From Variovorax paradoxus (GTDB taxonomy: Bacteria; Pseudomonadota; Gammaproteobacteria; Burkholderiales; Burkholderiaceae_C), in assembly GCF_022009635.1 (NCBI RefSeq), contig NZ_CP091716.1, positions 6,814,501 through 6,878,500 on the forward strand: DNA of 64,000 nucleotides, in the 5' to 3' direction. Position numbers and translations under genes: made by a program. The notes beneath the pieces were generated by a model. The model was not told the origin of the DNA and did not search any database. It worked only from the letters and a program-made list of their open reading frames with translations. Of this stretch, positions 1 to 9,148 are shown in pieces; the stretch's first letter is position 1, and every line of letters begins with the position of its first letter.

Positions 1-403
1 TGCCGCCTTGCGACAGGTGCGCGATCACGTGATCGGGGTTGATGATCTCGACGTCGTGCGGGGTCTGGATGTCCGATGCCAGGACCGGGCCTTCGCCGTC
101 CTTGCGCAGGCTCAGCGTGACTTCGTCGCGGTTGTGGAGCTTGAACACCACGCCCTTGAGGTTCAGAAGGATGTTGACGACATCTTCCTGCACGCCGTCG
201 ATCGACGAGTACTCATGCAGAACGCCAGCGATCGTGACTTCGGTGGCCGAGTAGCCAACCATGGACGACAGCAGAACGCGACGCAGCGCGTTGCCGAGCG
301 TGTGGCCGTAGCCGCGCTCGAAAGGCTCGAGCGTGACCTTGGCCTTGTTGGCGGCAAGTTGCTCGACCTGAATGGTCTTGGGTTTCAGCAGGGTGGTTTG
401 CAT
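1..403 (-). CDS. rpoA: RNA polymerase alpha subunit, N-terminal part (cut by window edge)
   Basis: Alpha subunit of RNA polymerase, which dimerises to nucleate core enzyme assembly. Only the first 134 codons lie in the window; the rest runs off the left edge. The visible part is alpha-NTD: it begins [15 protein letters not shown] and carries the conserved [19 protein letters not shown] stretch at about residues 29-47. It is the last visible gene of the minus-strand alpha operon, 142 bases after rpsD. rplQ would be expected next, outside the window. Identification is certain from sequence; nothing can be said about the C-terminal domain. Confidence 0.98.
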   Translation of the reverse strand, partial: MQTTLLKPKTIQVEQLAANKAKVTLEPFERGYGHTLGNALRRVLLSSMVGYSATEVTIAGVLHEYSSIDGVQEDVVNILLNLKGVVFKLHNRDEVTLSLRKDGEGPVLASDIQTPHDVEIINPDHVIAHLSQGG

Positions 404-508
404 GCAGACTTCCTCTCAATACCCCCGGCTCGTTACACCGGTAAGGCTGGTGAAGCACCTGATCCGCGACGAAGCGCGGAGCAGGAACGTGAACAACAAT
501 AACAATCT

Positions 509-536
509 CCCGCACGCGCCGAAGGGCGGGTGCGGG
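509..536. other. GC-rich stem-loop between rpsD and rpoA
   Basis: A 7-bp perfect outer stem (509-515 with 530-536) continues into four more pairs around a small tetraloop-like tip. On the operon strand the T-run lies before rather than after the hairpin, so it does not look like an intrinsic terminator. It may be an mRNA processing or stability element in the rpsD-rpoA spacer. The function is inference; the dyad is seen directly. Confidence 0.5.
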
Positions 537-545
537 TAGAAAAAA

Positions 546-1169
546 TCAACGCGAATACAGTTCGACGATCAGCGATTCGTTGATGTCGGCTGCGAATTCG
601 TCGCGATCGGGCACCTTCTTGAACGTGCCTTCGGCCTTGTCGGCATTCACGTCGACCCAAGCCGGGATACCGACTTGCTGGGCGAGTTGCAGCGCTTCGA
701 CGATGCGGTTCTGCTTCTTCGACTTGTCGCGCACGGCGATCACGTCGCCGGTCTTGACCAAGTACGACGGGATGTTGACCGACTGACCGTTCACCGTGAT
801 CGCCTTGTGCGACACGAGCTGGCGCGCTTCGGCGCGGGTCGAGCCGAAGCCCATGCGGTAGACGACGTTGTCCAGGCGCGATTCGAGGATGAACAGCAGG
901 TTCGCGCCAGTGTTGCCACGGCGGCGATCGGCCTCTTCGAAGTAACGGCGGAATTGCTTCTCGAGCACGCCGTACATGCGCTTGACCTTCTGCTTTTCAC
1001 GCAGCTGCAGACCGTAGTCGGAGGTACGCTGACCCGAGGTACGACCATGCTGGCCGGGCTTGGAGTCGAACTTGGCCTTGTCCTGGATGGAGCGGCGGGC
1101 GCTCTTCAGGAACAGGTCGGTGCCTTCACGGCGGGAAAGTTTGGCCTTGGGGCCGAGGTAACGTGCCAC
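546..1169 (-). CDS. rpsD: 30S ribosomal protein S4
   Basis: Primary 16S rRNA-binding protein of the small subunit body. At 207 residues it has the standard length and begins [19 protein letters not shown]. The S4 RNA-binding domain is at about residues 97-160 and includes [20 protein letters not shown]. In Escherichia coli S4 is also the translational repressor of the alpha operon (family knowledge). Here it is separated from rpsK by 132 bases that fold into several hairpins, including a terminator-like one, so its expression may be partly uncoupled from rpsM-rpsK. Confidence 0.99.
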   Translation of the reverse strand: MARYLGPKAKLSRREGTDLFLKSARRSIQDKAKFDSKPGQHGRTSGQRTSDYGLQLREKQKVKRMYGVLEKQFRRYFEEADRRRGNTGANLLFILESRLDNVVYRMGFGSTRAEARQLVSHKAITVNGQSVNIPSYLVKTGDVIAVRDKSKKQNRIVEALQLAQQVGIPAWVDVNADKAEGTFKKVPDRDEFAADINESLIVELYSR

Positions 1170-1244
1170 GATTTTTCCTTTGTGTCATCTGCCGCAGTTA
1201 CCTGCGGGAGCCATCTGCGGAGCGCGGATGGCGGTGGGCTTAGA

Positions 1245-1286
1245 TAAAAAAACAAATGCGCAGCCGCTTGAAAAAGCCGGCTGCGC
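1245..1286 (-). terminator. Terminator-like hairpin between rpsK and rpsD
   Basis: A 9-bp perfect stem (1258-1266 with 1278-1286) is followed on the minus strand, five bases later, by seven consecutive T (1252-1246). It lies 15 bases after the rpsK stop and inside the alpha operon, upstream of rpsD-rpoA. Two weaker dyads follow before the rpsD start, around 1189-1208 and 1210-1232. It may act as an attenuator that reduces read-through into rpsD and rpoA. Confidence 0.7.
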
Positions 1287-1301
1287 CTTGCGGACTGACG
1301 A

Positions 1302-1706
1302 TCAGATGCGGCGACGCTTCTGGGGACGGCAGCCGTTGTGCGGAACGGGCGTCACGTCGGCAATGGAATTGATCCGGATGCCGAGCGCAGCCAGTGCGCG
1401 CACCGACGACTCGCGACCAGGACCGGGGCCCTTGATCTCGACGTCGAGGTTCTTGATACCTTGTTCGACAGCAGCACGGCCGGCAACTTCGGAAGCGACC
1501 TGCGCTGCGAACGGGGTCGACTTGCGCGAGCCCTTGAAGCCTTGGCCACCCGACGAAGCCCACGACAGGGCGTTGCCCTGGCGATCGGTGATCGTGATGA
1601 TGGTGTTGTTGAACGAGGCATGCACGTGGGCGATACCGTCCGCGACGTTCTTGCGAACCTTCTTGCGAACGCGCTGTGCGGCGTTGTTTGCAGGTGCTTT
1701 AGCCAT
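1302..1706 (-). CDS. rpsK: 30S ribosomal protein S11
   Basis: Small-subunit platform protein contacting 16S rRNA near the mRNA exit. At 134 residues it has the standard length. The conserved core [18 protein letters not shown] is at about residues 31-48, and the basic C-terminus ends in [13 protein letters not shown], typical of S11. It follows rpsM by 12 bases in the same direction. A strong hairpin with a T-run follows its stop codon, which is unusual in the middle of this operon. Confidence 0.99.
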   Translation of the reverse strand: MAKAPANNAAQRVRKKVRKNVADGIAHVHASFNNTIITITDRQGNALSWASSGGQGFKGSRKSTPFAAQVASEVAGRAAVEQGIKNLDVEIKGPGPGRESSVRALAALGIRINSIADVTPVPHNGCRPQKRRRI

Positions 1707-1718
1707 GCTGGTCTATCC

Positions 1719-2084
1719 TTATTTCTTCAGGGACTGCGCAGCCTTGCGCGGACCCTTGCGGGTGCGGGCGTTGGTGCGCGTGCGCTGGCCGCGCATCGGC
1801 AGGCCGCGACGGTGACGGAAGCCGCGATAGCAACCGATGTCCATCAAACGCTTGATGTTCATCGTCGTTTCGCGACGCAGATCGCCTTCGATCGTGAACA
1901 GAGCGATCTGGTCGCGGATCTTCTCGAGATCGGCGTCGGTCAGATCCTTGATCTTCTTCGAATATTCGATGCCGCTCGCTTCGCAGATTTGACGGGCGCG
2001 GGTGCGACCGATGCCGAAGATGGCGGTCAGGCCGATTTCAGCGTGCTTGTGCGGCGGGATGTTGATGCCAGCAATACGTGCCAT
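1719..2084 (-). CDS. rpsM: 30S ribosomal protein S13
   Basis: Head protein of the small subunit that contacts the P-site tRNA and the inter-subunit bridge. At 121 residues it is the usual length. It starts [19 protein letters not shown], contains the helix-hairpin-helix region at about residues 14-40 and the [19 protein letters not shown] tail that reaches the P site. It lies between rpmJ and rpsK, as in the conserved alpha operon order. Confidence 0.99.
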   Translation of the reverse strand: MARIAGINIPPHKHAEIGLTAIFGIGRTRARQICEASGIEYSKKIKDLTDADLEKIRDQIALFTIEGDLRRETTMNIKRLMDIGCYRGFRHRRGLPMRGQRTRTNARTRKGPRKAAQSLKK

Positions 2085-2107
2085 GTGCGTCCTCTAATAC
2101 TCTTCAA

Positions 2108-2221
2108 TCAACCCTGGCGCTGCTTGTGGCGCGGGTCGGTGCAAATCACACGCACCACACCTTTACGGCGGATGACCTTGCAATTACGGCAGATGGTTTT
2201 GACCGAAGCCGAAACTCTCAT
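2108..2221 (-). CDS. rpmJ: 50S ribosomal protein L36 (zinc-binding form)
   Basis: The smallest large-subunit protein, 37 residues here, beginning [15 protein letters not shown]. Cys11, Cys14, Cys27 and His32 form the zinc ribbon of the C+ type of L36. A clear AGGAG ribosome binding site precedes the ATG on the minus strand. It sits between secY and rpsM. infA, which in many proteobacteria lies between secY and rpmJ, is absent: only 77 bases separate the two genes. Confidence 0.97.
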   Translation of the reverse strand: MRVSASVKTICRNCKVIRRKGVVRVICTDPRHKQRQG

Positions 2222-2298
2222 TTCATTCTCCTAAAACTGTTTAACGTGGCGGTACACCGCCCACTCACCCAATATTCTCAATACTGAAACTCACAGCC

Positions 2299-3612
2299 CT
2301 ACGATGTCTTGAAGTTAGCCTTCTTCAGCAGCGATTCGTACTGCTGGGACATCATGTAGTTTTGCACCTGGGCCATGAAGTCCATCGTGACGACCACGAT
2401 GATCAGCAGGGAGGTACCACCGAAGTAGAACGGCACGTTGTACTTCAGGATCAGGAACTCGGGCAGCAGGCAGACGAAGGTGATGTACACCGCGCCGGCC
2501 AACGTCAGGCGAACCAGAATCTTGTCGATATAGCGAGCGGTCTGGTCACCCGGGCGAATGCCAGGAATGAATGCACCACTCTTCTTCAGGTTGTCGGCCG
2601 TTTCCTTGCTGTTGAACACGAGTGCCGTGTAGAAGAAGCAGAAGAAAACGATCGCAGCGGCATACAGCAGCACGTAGATCGGCTCGCCCGGACGCAATGC
2701 GCCGGCAACGTCCTTGATCCAGCGGAAACCGCCTTCACCGGTACTGAACCAGCCGACCACCGTTGCGGGCAGCAGGATGATCGACGAAGCGAAGATCGGC
2801 GGGATCACACCGGCCATGTTCAGCTTCAAGGGCAGGTGCGACGATTGGCCGCCGTAGACCTTGTTGCCGACCTGGCGTCGCGCATAGTTCACGAGGATCT
2901 TGCGCTGGCCGCGTTCGACGAACACCACGAAGTAGGTGACCAGCACCACGACGGCGATGATGAAGAGCGCGATGATCGGATTCATCGCACCGGTCGTCAC
3001 CAGCGAAGCCAGGCCGCCGATTGCGTTGGGCAGGCCCGCCGCGATACCTGCAAAGATCAGGATCGAGATGCCGTTGCCCAGGCCGCGTTCGGTGATCTGC
3101 TCGCCGAGCCACATCAGGAACATCGAACCTGCCGTCAGGCTCACCATTGCCGTGAGGCGGAAGCCGAAGCCGGGTGCGATGACCAGGCCAGCCGACGACT
3201 CGAGCGCCACTGCGATGCTGAACGATTGGAACAGTGCCAGACCCAGCGCGCCGTAGCGCGTGTACTGCGTGATCTTGCGGCGGCCGGCCTCGCCTTCCTT
3301 CTTCAATTGCTCGAAGGTCGGAAGCACGTAGGTCATCAGCTGCATGATGATCGACGCCGAGATGTACGGCATGATCCCCAACGCGAACACGGTGAAGCGC
3401 GACAGCGCCCCGCCCGAGAACATGTTGAACAGGCTCAGAATGCCGCCCTGTTGGCCCTGGAACAACGCTGCCAGCTGGTCCGGGTTGATACCCGGCACAG
3501 GAATGTGCGCGCCAATCCGGTAGACCACGAGCGCGAGCAGCAAAAAGACGAGCCGACGACGAAGGTCGCCGAACTTGCCTGTTTTTGCGATCGTTGCCGC
3601 GTTAGTTGCCAC
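2299..3612 (-). CDS. secY: Preprotein translocase channel subunit SecY
   Basis: Central ten-helix pore of the SecYEG inner-membrane translocon. At 437 residues it is full length. It shows the expected pattern of ten hydrophobic segments, the plug region after the first helix, the conserved start of the first segment ([16 protein letters not shown], about residues 34-49), and the cytosolic loop [17 protein letters not shown] that helps contact SecA and the ribosome. It lies 27 bases after rplO, in the usual spc operon position. Confidence 0.99.
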   Translation of the reverse strand: MATNAATIAKTGKFGDLRRRLVFLLLALVVYRIGAHIPVPGINPDQLAALFQGQQGGILSLFNMFSGGALSRFTVFALGIMPYISASIIMQLMTYVLPTFEQLKKEGEAGRRKITQYTRYGALGLALFQSFSIAVALESSAGLVIAPGFGFRLTAMVSLTAGSMFLMWLGEQITERGLGNGISILIFAGIAAGLPNAIGGLASLVTTGAMNPIIALFIIAVVVLVTYFVVFVERGQRKILVNYARRQVGNKVYGGQSSHLPLKLNMAGVIPPIFASSIILLPATVVGWFSTGEGGFRWIKDVAGALRPGEPIYVLLYAAAIVFFCFFYTALVFNSKETADNLKKSGAFIPGIRPGDQTARYIDKILVRLTLAGAVYITFVCLLPEFLILKYNVPFYFGGTSLLIIVVVTMDFMAQVQNYMMSQQYESLLKKANFKTS

Positions 3613-3639
3613 GAAGAACTTCTTTCAGTCCGATGGTGA

Positions 3640-4071
3640 TCAGGCGATGCTGCCGCCGGCTGCTTCGATCGCAGCCTTGGCACCAGCGGTAGCGCCCACG
3701 CCCGTCAGCTTGACGGCTTTGGTCAGTTCGCCGGTCTTGACGACCTTGACGACCTTGGCGAGCTGGCCGACGAGGCCGGCTTGCTTCAGCGCCAGGATGT
3801 CCACTTCGGCCAGGCCGAGCTGCTCGAGGGCAGTCAGCGTGACTTCGGCGTTGAACTTCAGCAGGTGCGACTTGAAGCCACGCTTCGGCAGGCGACGCTG
3901 CAGCGGCATTTGACCGCCTTCGAAGCCGACCTTGTGGAAACCGCCTGCGCGCGACTTCTGACCCTTGTGACCGCGACCCGCGGTCTTGCCGATGCCAGAG
4001 CCGATGCCACGGCCAACGCGACGCTTGGCGTGCTTGGCGCCATCCGCCGGCTTGATGCCATTGAGTTCCAT
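3640..4071 (-). CDS. rplO: 50S ribosomal protein L15
   Basis: Late-assembling large-subunit protein, 143 residues, the usual length. The glycine-rich basic N-terminal extension ([20 protein letters not shown], about residues 18-37) that threads into 23S rRNA is typical. The globular C-terminal half follows. It lies between rpmD and secY with 11- and 27-base spacers, as in the conserved spc operon. Confidence 0.99.
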   Translation of the reverse strand: MELNGIKPADGAKHAKRRVGRGIGSGIGKTAGRGHKGQKSRAGGFHKVGFEGGQMPLQRRLPKRGFKSHLLKFNAEVTLTALEQLGLAEVDILALKQAGLVGQLAKVVKVVKTGELTKAVKLTGVGATAGAKAAIEAAGGSIA

Positions 4072-4082
4072 ATCAGTCTCTC

Positions 4083-4265
4083 TTACAGAACTTTGACCAG
4101 ATAACTGATCTTGTTGATCATGCCGCGCACCGCCGGGGTGTCTTGCAGCTCGCTCACGCTGTTGAGCTTGCGCAGGCCGAGGCCACGCACGGTCGCGCGA
4201 TGCGATTCCTTGGTACCGATCGGGCTCTTGACCAATTGGACCTTGAGGGTTTGTTGTTGCGTCAT
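4083..4265 (-). CDS. rpmD: 50S ribosomal protein L30
   Basis: Small large-subunit protein of 60 residues with the ferredoxin-like L30/L7 fold. The recognisable core is [20 protein letters not shown] (about residues 9-28), and the end matches bacterial L30. It lies between rpsE and rplO, the standard place. Confidence 0.98.
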   Translation of the reverse strand: MTQQQTLKVQLVKSPIGTKESHRATVRGLGLRKLNSVSELQDTPAVRGMINKISYLVKVL

Positions 4266-4289
4266 TTGAATGCTTCTTTCGGCTTGCGC

Positions 4290-4808
4290 TTAAGCGAAGA
4301 TTTCTTCGACGGTGAGGCCGCGCTTGGCAGCCACTTGACCCGCGGTCGTCGAGTTCTTCAACCCGTCGAGCGTGGCGCGAACCATGTTGTAGGGGTTCGA
4401 CGAACCATGGCTCTTGGCCACGATGTCGGTGATACCCATCACTTCGAACACGGCGCGCATCGGGCCGCCGGCGATGATGCCGGTACCCTTGGGAGCCGGG
4501 TACATCACGACCGTCGAAGCACCATGGTGGCCCTGCACCTGGTGGTGCAGCGTGCCGTTCTTGATCGAAACCTTCAGCAGGTTGCGACGCGCTTCTTCCA
4601 TGGCCTTCTGCACTGCAGCGGGCACTTCCTTCGACTTGCCCTTGCCCATGCCGACGCGACCATCGCCATCACCGACCACGGTGAGTGCTGCGAAACCGAG
4701 GATACGACCACCTTTCACCACCTTGGTGACGCGGTTGATCGCGATCATCTTCTCGCGCAAACCGTCCTCGGGGCCTTCGTTCTGCGTTCTTGCCTGAATC
4801 TTTGCCAT
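4290..4808 (-). CDS. rpsE: 30S ribosomal protein S5
   Basis: Small-subunit protein involved in decoding fidelity and mRNA helicase activity. At 172 residues it is of normal length. The double-stranded RNA-binding fold is at about residues 15-80 with the loop [20 protein letters not shown], followed by the S5 C-terminal domain with the [16 protein letters not shown] motif. It sits between rplR and rpmD with short spacers. Confidence 0.99.
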   Translation of the reverse strand: MAKIQARTQNEGPEDGLREKMIAINRVTKVVKGGRILGFAALTVVGDGDGRVGMGKGKSKEVPAAVQKAMEEARRNLLKVSIKNGTLHHQVQGHHGASTVVMYPAPKGTGIIAGGPMRAVFEVMGITDIVAKSHGSSNPYNMVRATLDGLKNSTTAGQVAAKRGLTVEEIFA

Positions 4809-4826
4809 TTTGAATCTCGTGTCCGG

Positions 4827-5192
4827 TTAGAACTGCAGGCCGGCTTCGCGGGCGGCCTCGGCCAGCGCCTTGACGCGGCCGTGGTATGCGAAACCTGCGC
4901 GGTCGAAAGCGACCTTCTCGACGCCGGCTGCCTTCGCCTTTTCAGCGATGCGCTTGCCGACGGCGGTGGCTGCGGCGGCATTGCCGCCCTTGCCCGAACC
5001 GCCGAGCGAGGTACGCACTTCGGCTTCTGCCGTCGATGCGGTTGCAATCACCTTGGAGCCGTCGTCGGAGATGACGGTTGCATAGATGTGCAGGTTGGTG
5101 CGGTTCACCGTCAGACGGGCCACGCCCTGCGTCGCGATGCGAATGCGGGTCTGGCGCGAGCGGCGAAGACGCTGTGCTTTTTTGGTCAACAT
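4827..5192 (-). CDS. rplR: 50S ribosomal protein L18
   Basis: Binds 5S rRNA with L5 and L25 in the central protuberance. 121 residues from [16 protein letters not shown]. There are two adjacent ATG codons (5195 and 5192); the second is chosen because L18 proteins normally begin MLTKK. The C-terminus [24 protein letters not shown] is characteristic. It lies between rplF and rpsE. Confidence 0.98.
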   Translation of the reverse strand: MLTKKAQRLRRSRQTRIRIATQGVARLTVNRTNLHIYATVISDDGSKVIATASTAEAEVRTSLGGSGKGGNAAAATAVGKRIAEKAKAAGVEKVAFDRAGFAYHGRVKALAEAAREAGLQF

Positions 5193-5206
5193 CATTTTGC
5201 TGCCCC

Positions 5207-5740
5207 TTACTTCTTCTTGGTCTCTTTGATCACGATCTTCTCGTCCGAATAACGGATACCCTTGCCCTTGTAAGGCTCGGGCGGACGAACAGCGCGGATC
5301 TCAGCGGCGATTTGACCAACGCGCTGACGGTCAGCACCCTTGATCACGATTTCGGTCGGGGTCGCGGTGGCCACCGTGATGCCTTGCGGCATGTCGATGT
5401 TGACCGGGTGCGAATAACCGACTTGCAGGTTCAGCTTGTTGTTGGAAGCTGCGGCCTTGTAGCCGACGCCGACCAGGTTGAGCTTCTTCTCGAAGCCCTT
5501 GGTCACGCCAACCACCATGTTGTTCACCAGCTGACGGATCGTGCCGCTCATTGCGTTCGCTTCACGCGAATCGTTGGCGGGCTCGAAGTTCAGCTTGCCG
5601 TCATTGCTGACGATCTTCACCAGCGAATTGCGGGCCAGGCTGAGCGAACCGCCCGTGCCCTTGACGCTGATCTGGTCTTCCTTGATCGACACATCCACGC
5701 CTGCGGGGATGGTGATCGGCATTTTTCCTACTCGGGACAT
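5207..5740 (-). CDS. rplF: 50S ribosomal protein L6
   Basis: Large-subunit protein near the factor-binding site and the sarcin-ricin loop. 177 residues with the two repeated L6 domains (about 1-80 and 81-177). The signature [18 protein letters not shown] near residues 152-169 and the lysine-rich end are typical. It lies between rpsH and rplR in conserved order. Confidence 0.99.
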   Translation of the reverse strand: MSRVGKMPITIPAGVDVSIKEDQISVKGTGGSLSLARNSLVKIVSNDGKLNFEPANDSREANAMSGTIRQLVNNMVVGVTKGFEKKLNLVGVGYKAAASNNKLNLQVGYSHPVNIDMPQGITVATATPTEIVIKGADRQRVGQIAAEIRAVRPPEPYKGKGIRYSDEKIVIKETKKK

Positions 5741-5764
5741 TTCAGTAACTCCTCGATGTCTCGG

Positions 5765-6160
5765 TTAGGCGACGTAGCACAGAACTTCGCCGCCGACACC
5801 GGAGGCGCGAGCCTTGCGGTCGGTCATCACGCCCTTGGGGGTCGTGACGATCGCAACGCCGAGGCCGTTCTGGACTTGCGGAATGGAAGCACTGGCCTTG
5901 TAGACACGCAGGCCGGGGCGGCTCACGCGCTCGATGCGCTCGATGACCGGACGGCCAGCGTAGTACTTCAGCGAGATTTCAAGTTCGCTCTTGCCGGCTT
6001 CGGTCTTGACCTGGAAGCCGTCGATGTAGCCCTCGTCCTTCAGGACTTGTGCGATTGCGATCTTCACCTTGGAAGACGGAACCGACACGGTGGGCTTCGC
6101 CACCATCTGCGCGTTACGGATACGCGTCAGCAGGTCGGCAATGGGATCACTCATGCTCAT
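5765..6160 (-). CDS. rpsH: 30S ribosomal protein S8
   Basis: Primary 16S rRNA-binding protein of the platform and, in enterobacteria, the translational repressor of the spc operon. 131 residues from [18 protein letters not shown]. The reading frame stays open for a further 46 codons upstream into the rpsN region, but an AGGAG ribosome binding site eight bases before this ATG and family length fix the start. The C-terminus [11 protein letters not shown] is the classic S8 signature. Confidence 0.98.
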   Translation of the reverse strand: MSMSDPIADLLTRIRNAQMVAKPTVSVPSSKVKIAIAQVLKDEGYIDGFQVKTEAGKSELEISLKYYAGRPVIERIERVSRPGLRVYKASASIPQVQNGLGVAIVTTPKGVMTDRKARASGVGGEVLCYVA

Positions 6161-6180
6161 GTTGTTTGCTCCTGCCTGGC

Positions 6181-6486
6181 TTACCAGCTGGCCTTGGTGA
6201 CACCGGGGATGTCGCCGTTGAAAGCCAGTTCGCGGATCTTGGCGCGGGCCAGACCGAATTGACGGAAGGTGCCACGGGGGCGACCGGTGATTTCGCAACG
6301 GTTGCGCTGACGCGTGGGGTTCGCGTTGCGCGGGAGCTTTTGCAGCGCCAGACGGGCAGCTGCACGCTCTTCGTCGGTCTTCTTCACGTCGTTGGAAGTC
6401 GCCTTCAGTTCCGCGTGCTTCGCAGCGAACTTGGCAACCAGCTTGTCGCGCTTCAGTTCGCGCTGGATCAAAGATGCTTTAGCCAC
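6181..6486 (-). CDS. rpsN: 30S ribosomal protein S14 (zinc-free form)
   Basis: Head protein of the small subunit. At 101 residues it is the long, zinc-independent type: it has a single cysteine ([11 protein letters not shown]) and lacks the CxxC pairs of the short 61-residue form. The C-terminus [18 protein letters not shown] is diagnostic. It lies between rplE and rpsH. Confidence 0.99.
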   Translation of the reverse strand: MAKASLIQRELKRDKLVAKFAAKHAELKATSNDVKKTDEERAAARLALQKLPRNANPTRQRNRCEITGRPRGTFRQFGLARAKIRELAFNGDIPGVTKASW

Positions 6487-6494
6487 GGATCACC

Positions 6495-7034
6495 TCAGTT
6501 CTTGAACGGGAAACGGAAGCCGGCGAGAAGCGCCTTGGCTTCTTCATCGGTCTTGGCCGTCGTCGTGATGCTGATATTCAGACCGCGCAGGGCATCGACC
6601 TTGTCGTACTCGATCTCGGGGAAGATGATCTGTTCCTTGACGCCGATGTTGTAGTTGCCACGGCCGTCGAACGCACGGCCGGAGATGCCGCGGAAGTCGC
6701 GAACACGCGGCAGCGCGATGGTCACGAAACGGTCCAGGAACTCATACATCTGCACGCCACGCAGCGTGACCATGCAGCCGATGGGCTGGTTTTCGCGGAT
6801 CTTGAAACCGGCGATAGCCTTCTTCGACTTGGTAACCACGGGCTTCTGGCCAGCGATCTTGGTCAGGTCGGCGACAGCGTTGTCGAGAACCTTCTTGTCG
6901 GCGACTGCTTCACCCACACCCATGTTCAGGGTGATCTTGGTGAGGCGCGGAACCTGCATCGGCGACTTGTAGCCGAACTTTTCCGTCAGGTCTTTCGCGA
7001 TCTTTTCGCGATAGTGTTGTTGGAGACGTGCCAT
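6495..7034 (-). CDS. rplE: 50S ribosomal protein L5
   Basis: 5S rRNA-binding protein of the central protuberance, contacting P-site tRNA. 179 residues, starting [20 protein letters not shown] and ending FPFKN. The conserved [19 protein letters not shown] (about residues 26-44) and [18 protein letters not shown] segments are present. It lies 11 bases downstream of rplX and 8 bases upstream of rpsN. Confidence 0.99.
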   Translation of the reverse strand: MARLQQHYREKIAKDLTEKFGYKSPMQVPRLTKITLNMGVGEAVADKKVLDNAVADLTKIAGQKPVVTKSKKAIAGFKIRENQPIGCMVTLRGVQMYEFLDRFVTIALPRVRDFRGISGRAFDGRGNYNIGVKEQIIFPEIEYDKVDALRGLNISITTTAKTDEEAKALLAGFRFPFKN

Positions 7035-7045
7035 GTGAGTACCTC

Positions 7046-7378
7046 TTAGGCGAACTTGATTTCGTCGCCGCTGGACTTGAAGACGCGAACAGCCACGCGC
7101 TTGCCGTCAGCACCCTGGGAGATCTTGATGCCCACGCGATCGGCCTTGCCGGTCGCGGCATTGAAGATCGCCACGTTGGATTGGTGGATGGGCATGGACT
7201 TCTCGACGATGCCACCGGTCGTACCCTTGAGGGGGTTTGGCTTGGTGTGCTTCTTGACGAGGTTCAGGCCTTCGATGACGACGTGCGAGTCATCCTTGCG
7301 CAGCGAGACGGTGCCCCGCTTGCCCTTGTCACGGCCGGCCAACACGATGACCTGGTCGCCTTTGCGAATCTTGTTCAT
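7046..7378 (-). CDS. rplX: 50S ribosomal protein L24
   Basis: Assembly-initiating large-subunit protein near the polypeptide exit. 110 residues with the N-terminal KOW motif ([19 protein letters not shown], about residues 6-24). The length is slightly above the common 102-106 residues because of a short C-terminal tail. It lies between rplN and rplE with a 13-base gap. Confidence 0.99.
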   Translation of the reverse strand: MNKIRKGDQVIVLAGRDKGKRGTVSLRKDDSHVVIEGLNLVKKHTKPNPLKGTTGGIVEKSMPIHQSNVAIFNAATGKADRVGIKISQGADGKRVAVRVFKSSGDEIKFA

Positions 7379-7391
7379 GGCGTTGTTGTCC

Positions 7392-7760
7392 TTAGAGAAC
7401 TTCGGGTGCCAGCGACACGATCTTCATGAACTTCTCGGTGCGCAGTTCGCGCGTGACCGGTCCGAAGATGCGGGTGCCGATGGGCTCCAGCTTGGCATTG
7501 AGCAGCACGGCGGCATTGCCGTCGAACTTGACGAGCGAACCGTCGGCGCGACGGATGCCCTTGGCGGTGCGAACCACCACTGCGCTGTAGATCTCGCCCT
7601 TCTTGACGCGACCACGCGGAGCGGCTTCCTTGATGCTGACCTTGATGACGTCGCCCACGCTGGCGTAACGCCGCTTGGAGCCACCGAGCACCTTGATACA
7701 CAGGACGGATTTCGCGCCTGTGTTGTCGGCCACTTCGAGCCGGGATTCAGTTTGGATCAT
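7392..7760 (-). CDS. rplN: 50S ribosomal protein L14
   Basis: Large-subunit protein at the inter-subunit face. 122 residues from [19 protein letters not shown], the universal L14 start; the frame remains open upstream but that part is leader. It is the first gene of this operon here: rpmC and rpsQ, which precede it in the continuous S10-spc arrangement of many bacteria, are not upstream. Instead there is a promoter and a divergent gene. Confidence 0.99.
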   Translation of the reverse strand: MIQTESRLEVADNTGAKSVLCIKVLGGSKRRYASVGDVIKVSIKEAAPRGRVKKGEIYSAVVVRTAKGIRRADGSLVKFDGNAAVLLNAKLEPIGTRIFGPVTRELRTEKFMKIVSLAPEVL

Positions 7761-7903
7761 TTCTTGATATTCCCAACTTGTACCGATGTGCCTCCAGGAG
7801 GGAGACACCGCGGTCAGTCTTGGGCCCGTCGTCTGCACCTCGAACCACTCGAGGCACTTCCGCTTTGGGCTGAAAGCTTCGCCTTTTGGAAGCGAAGCCT
7901 GCG

Positions 7904-7932
7904 ATTGTTGCACGCACTTATGCCGATGTCAA
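7904..7932 (-). promoter_or_regulatory. Promoter of the rplN-led ribosomal protein operon
   Basis: On the minus strand a perfect -35 hexamer TTGACA (7932-7927) is followed after exactly 17 bases by AACAAT (7909-7904), four of six matches to the -10 consensus. It lies about 145 bases upstream of the rplN ATG. The leader between them contains two hairpins, a 7-bp stem at 7876-7898 and a 6-bp stem at 7838-7854, which may take part in translational or growth-rate control. Sigma-70 use is inferred from the match. Confidence 0.8.
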
Positions 7933-7975
7933 CAGCCCTATTACACCACCAAGCGCTGGCACTAGACTCCGGAAG

Positions 7976-9136
7976 GTGCGCACTCCCGGGAAATCCACCT
8001 TTTCACCCCTGTTGCAGAACCGCCGCAGGCTGCTGGCGGGCGCGGCCGGCCTGGCTGCGCTGGGCCTGGGCGCCTGCAGGAGCGCCGCGCCGCAGCAAGA
8101 CCCCGGCCGGCTGCGGCTCATGGCCGAGGCGCGCTGGGCGCACCGCCTTCATATAGAAGGCACCACGGTGGGCGGGCTCTCGGGCATCGACTACGATCCG
8201 TCGCGAGGTGAGTACCTGCTCATCAGCGATGACCGATCAGACTTCGATCCGGTGCGCTACTACACGGCGCGTTGGCCCCAACAGCAGGCCGCCCCGCCCG
8301 AGCCCACGGGCGTGATACAGCTGCAACGCCCCGGCGGCGGCCCCTGGCCCGGCCGGCGCCAGGCCATGGCCGGCCTCCCGGTTCCGGACCCCGAGGCACT
8401 GCGCCTGCGCCCCTCGACCGACACCATCCTGTGGACCAGCGAAGGCGACATCGCCCGGGGCTTCGGCCCCGCGCTGTACGAATCCACCCGCGACGGGCGC
8501 TTTCTACGCGAATTCGCCATGCCGCCGATGTTCCTGCCCGACCCGGCCAAGCGCCGCGGCCCGCGCGACAATCTGACCTTCGAGGGCGTGGCCCTCACGC
8601 CGGACGGCCGCTTCGCCTGGCTGGGCATGGAAAACGCGCTGATCCAGGACGGCCCTGAGCCCACCGCCGGCGCGCCCGGCGGCCCCTGCCGCTTCACCCA
8701 GGTCGACCTGGAAACCGGCCGCGCCGTGCGCCAGATCGCCTACGTGCCCGACGCCATTCCGCTGCGCCCGCTGGTGCCTGGCACCTATGCCGACAACGGC
8801 GTGAGCGAGATCCTGATGATCGACGCCCACCGCATGCTGGTGCTGGAGCGCGCCTATGCCACCGGCACGGGCAACTCGCTGCGCCTGTATGAAATCGACA
8901 CCCGCGCCGCCAGCGACGTGCTCTCCACCGACACGCTCGCCCCCGGCAATCACCGCCCGGCCGCCAAGACCCTGGTGGCCGACTTCGCCGCCCTCGGCCT
9001 GTCCCGCCTCGACAACACCGAGGGCATGTGCTGGGGTCCACCCCTGCCCGACGGCAAGCGCATGCTGGTGGTCGTGAGCGACGACAATTTCAATCCGCTG
9101 CAGATCACCCAGTTCGCAGCATTCGCCTTCGAATAA
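7976..9136 (+). CDS. Exported esterase-like phytase-domain protein
   Basis: Predicted exported protein of the esterase-like activity of phytase family (a beta-propeller-like fold; substrate unknown). A basic NRRRLLAGAAGLAALGLGAC segment near the N-terminus looks like a signal peptide, with a lipobox-like GAC or a twin-arginine flavour. The mature part contains the family pattern GGLSGIDYDPSRGEYLLISD followed by DPEALR and NLTFEGVALTPDG. The start is uncertain: there is no good ATG just before the signal, so the GTG at 7976 or a TTG a few codons later is likely; an ATG at 7886 would add 30 unlikely residues. proC follows 12 bases later, suggesting co-transcription. Confidence 0.75.
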   Translation: MRTPGKSTFSPLLQNRRRLLAGAAGLAALGLGACRSAAPQQDPGRLRLMAEARWAHRLHIEGTTVGGLSGIDYDPSRGEYLLISDDRSDFDPVRYYTARWPQQQAAPPEPTGVIQLQRPGGGPWPGRRQAMAGLPVPDPEALRLRPSTDTILWTSEGDIARGFGPALYESTRDGRFLREFAMPPMFLPDPAKRRGPRDNLTFEGVALTPDGRFAWLGMENALIQDGPEPTAGAPGGPCRFTQVDLETGRAVRQIAYVPDAIPLRPLVPGTYADNGVSEILMIDAHRMLVLERAYATGTGNSLRLYEIDTRAASDVLSTDTLAPGNHRPAAKTLVADFAALGLSRLDNTEGMCWGPPLPDGKRMLVVVSDDNFNPLQITQFAAFAFE

Positions 9137-9148
9137 ACCCGACCGACC

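Noticed and set aside
7886..7975. N-terminal extension of the esterase-like protein from ATG 7886
   Set aside because: It would put 30 non-signal residues before the signal peptide and overlaps the rplN promoter; the GTG at 7976 or a TTG slightly later is more likely.
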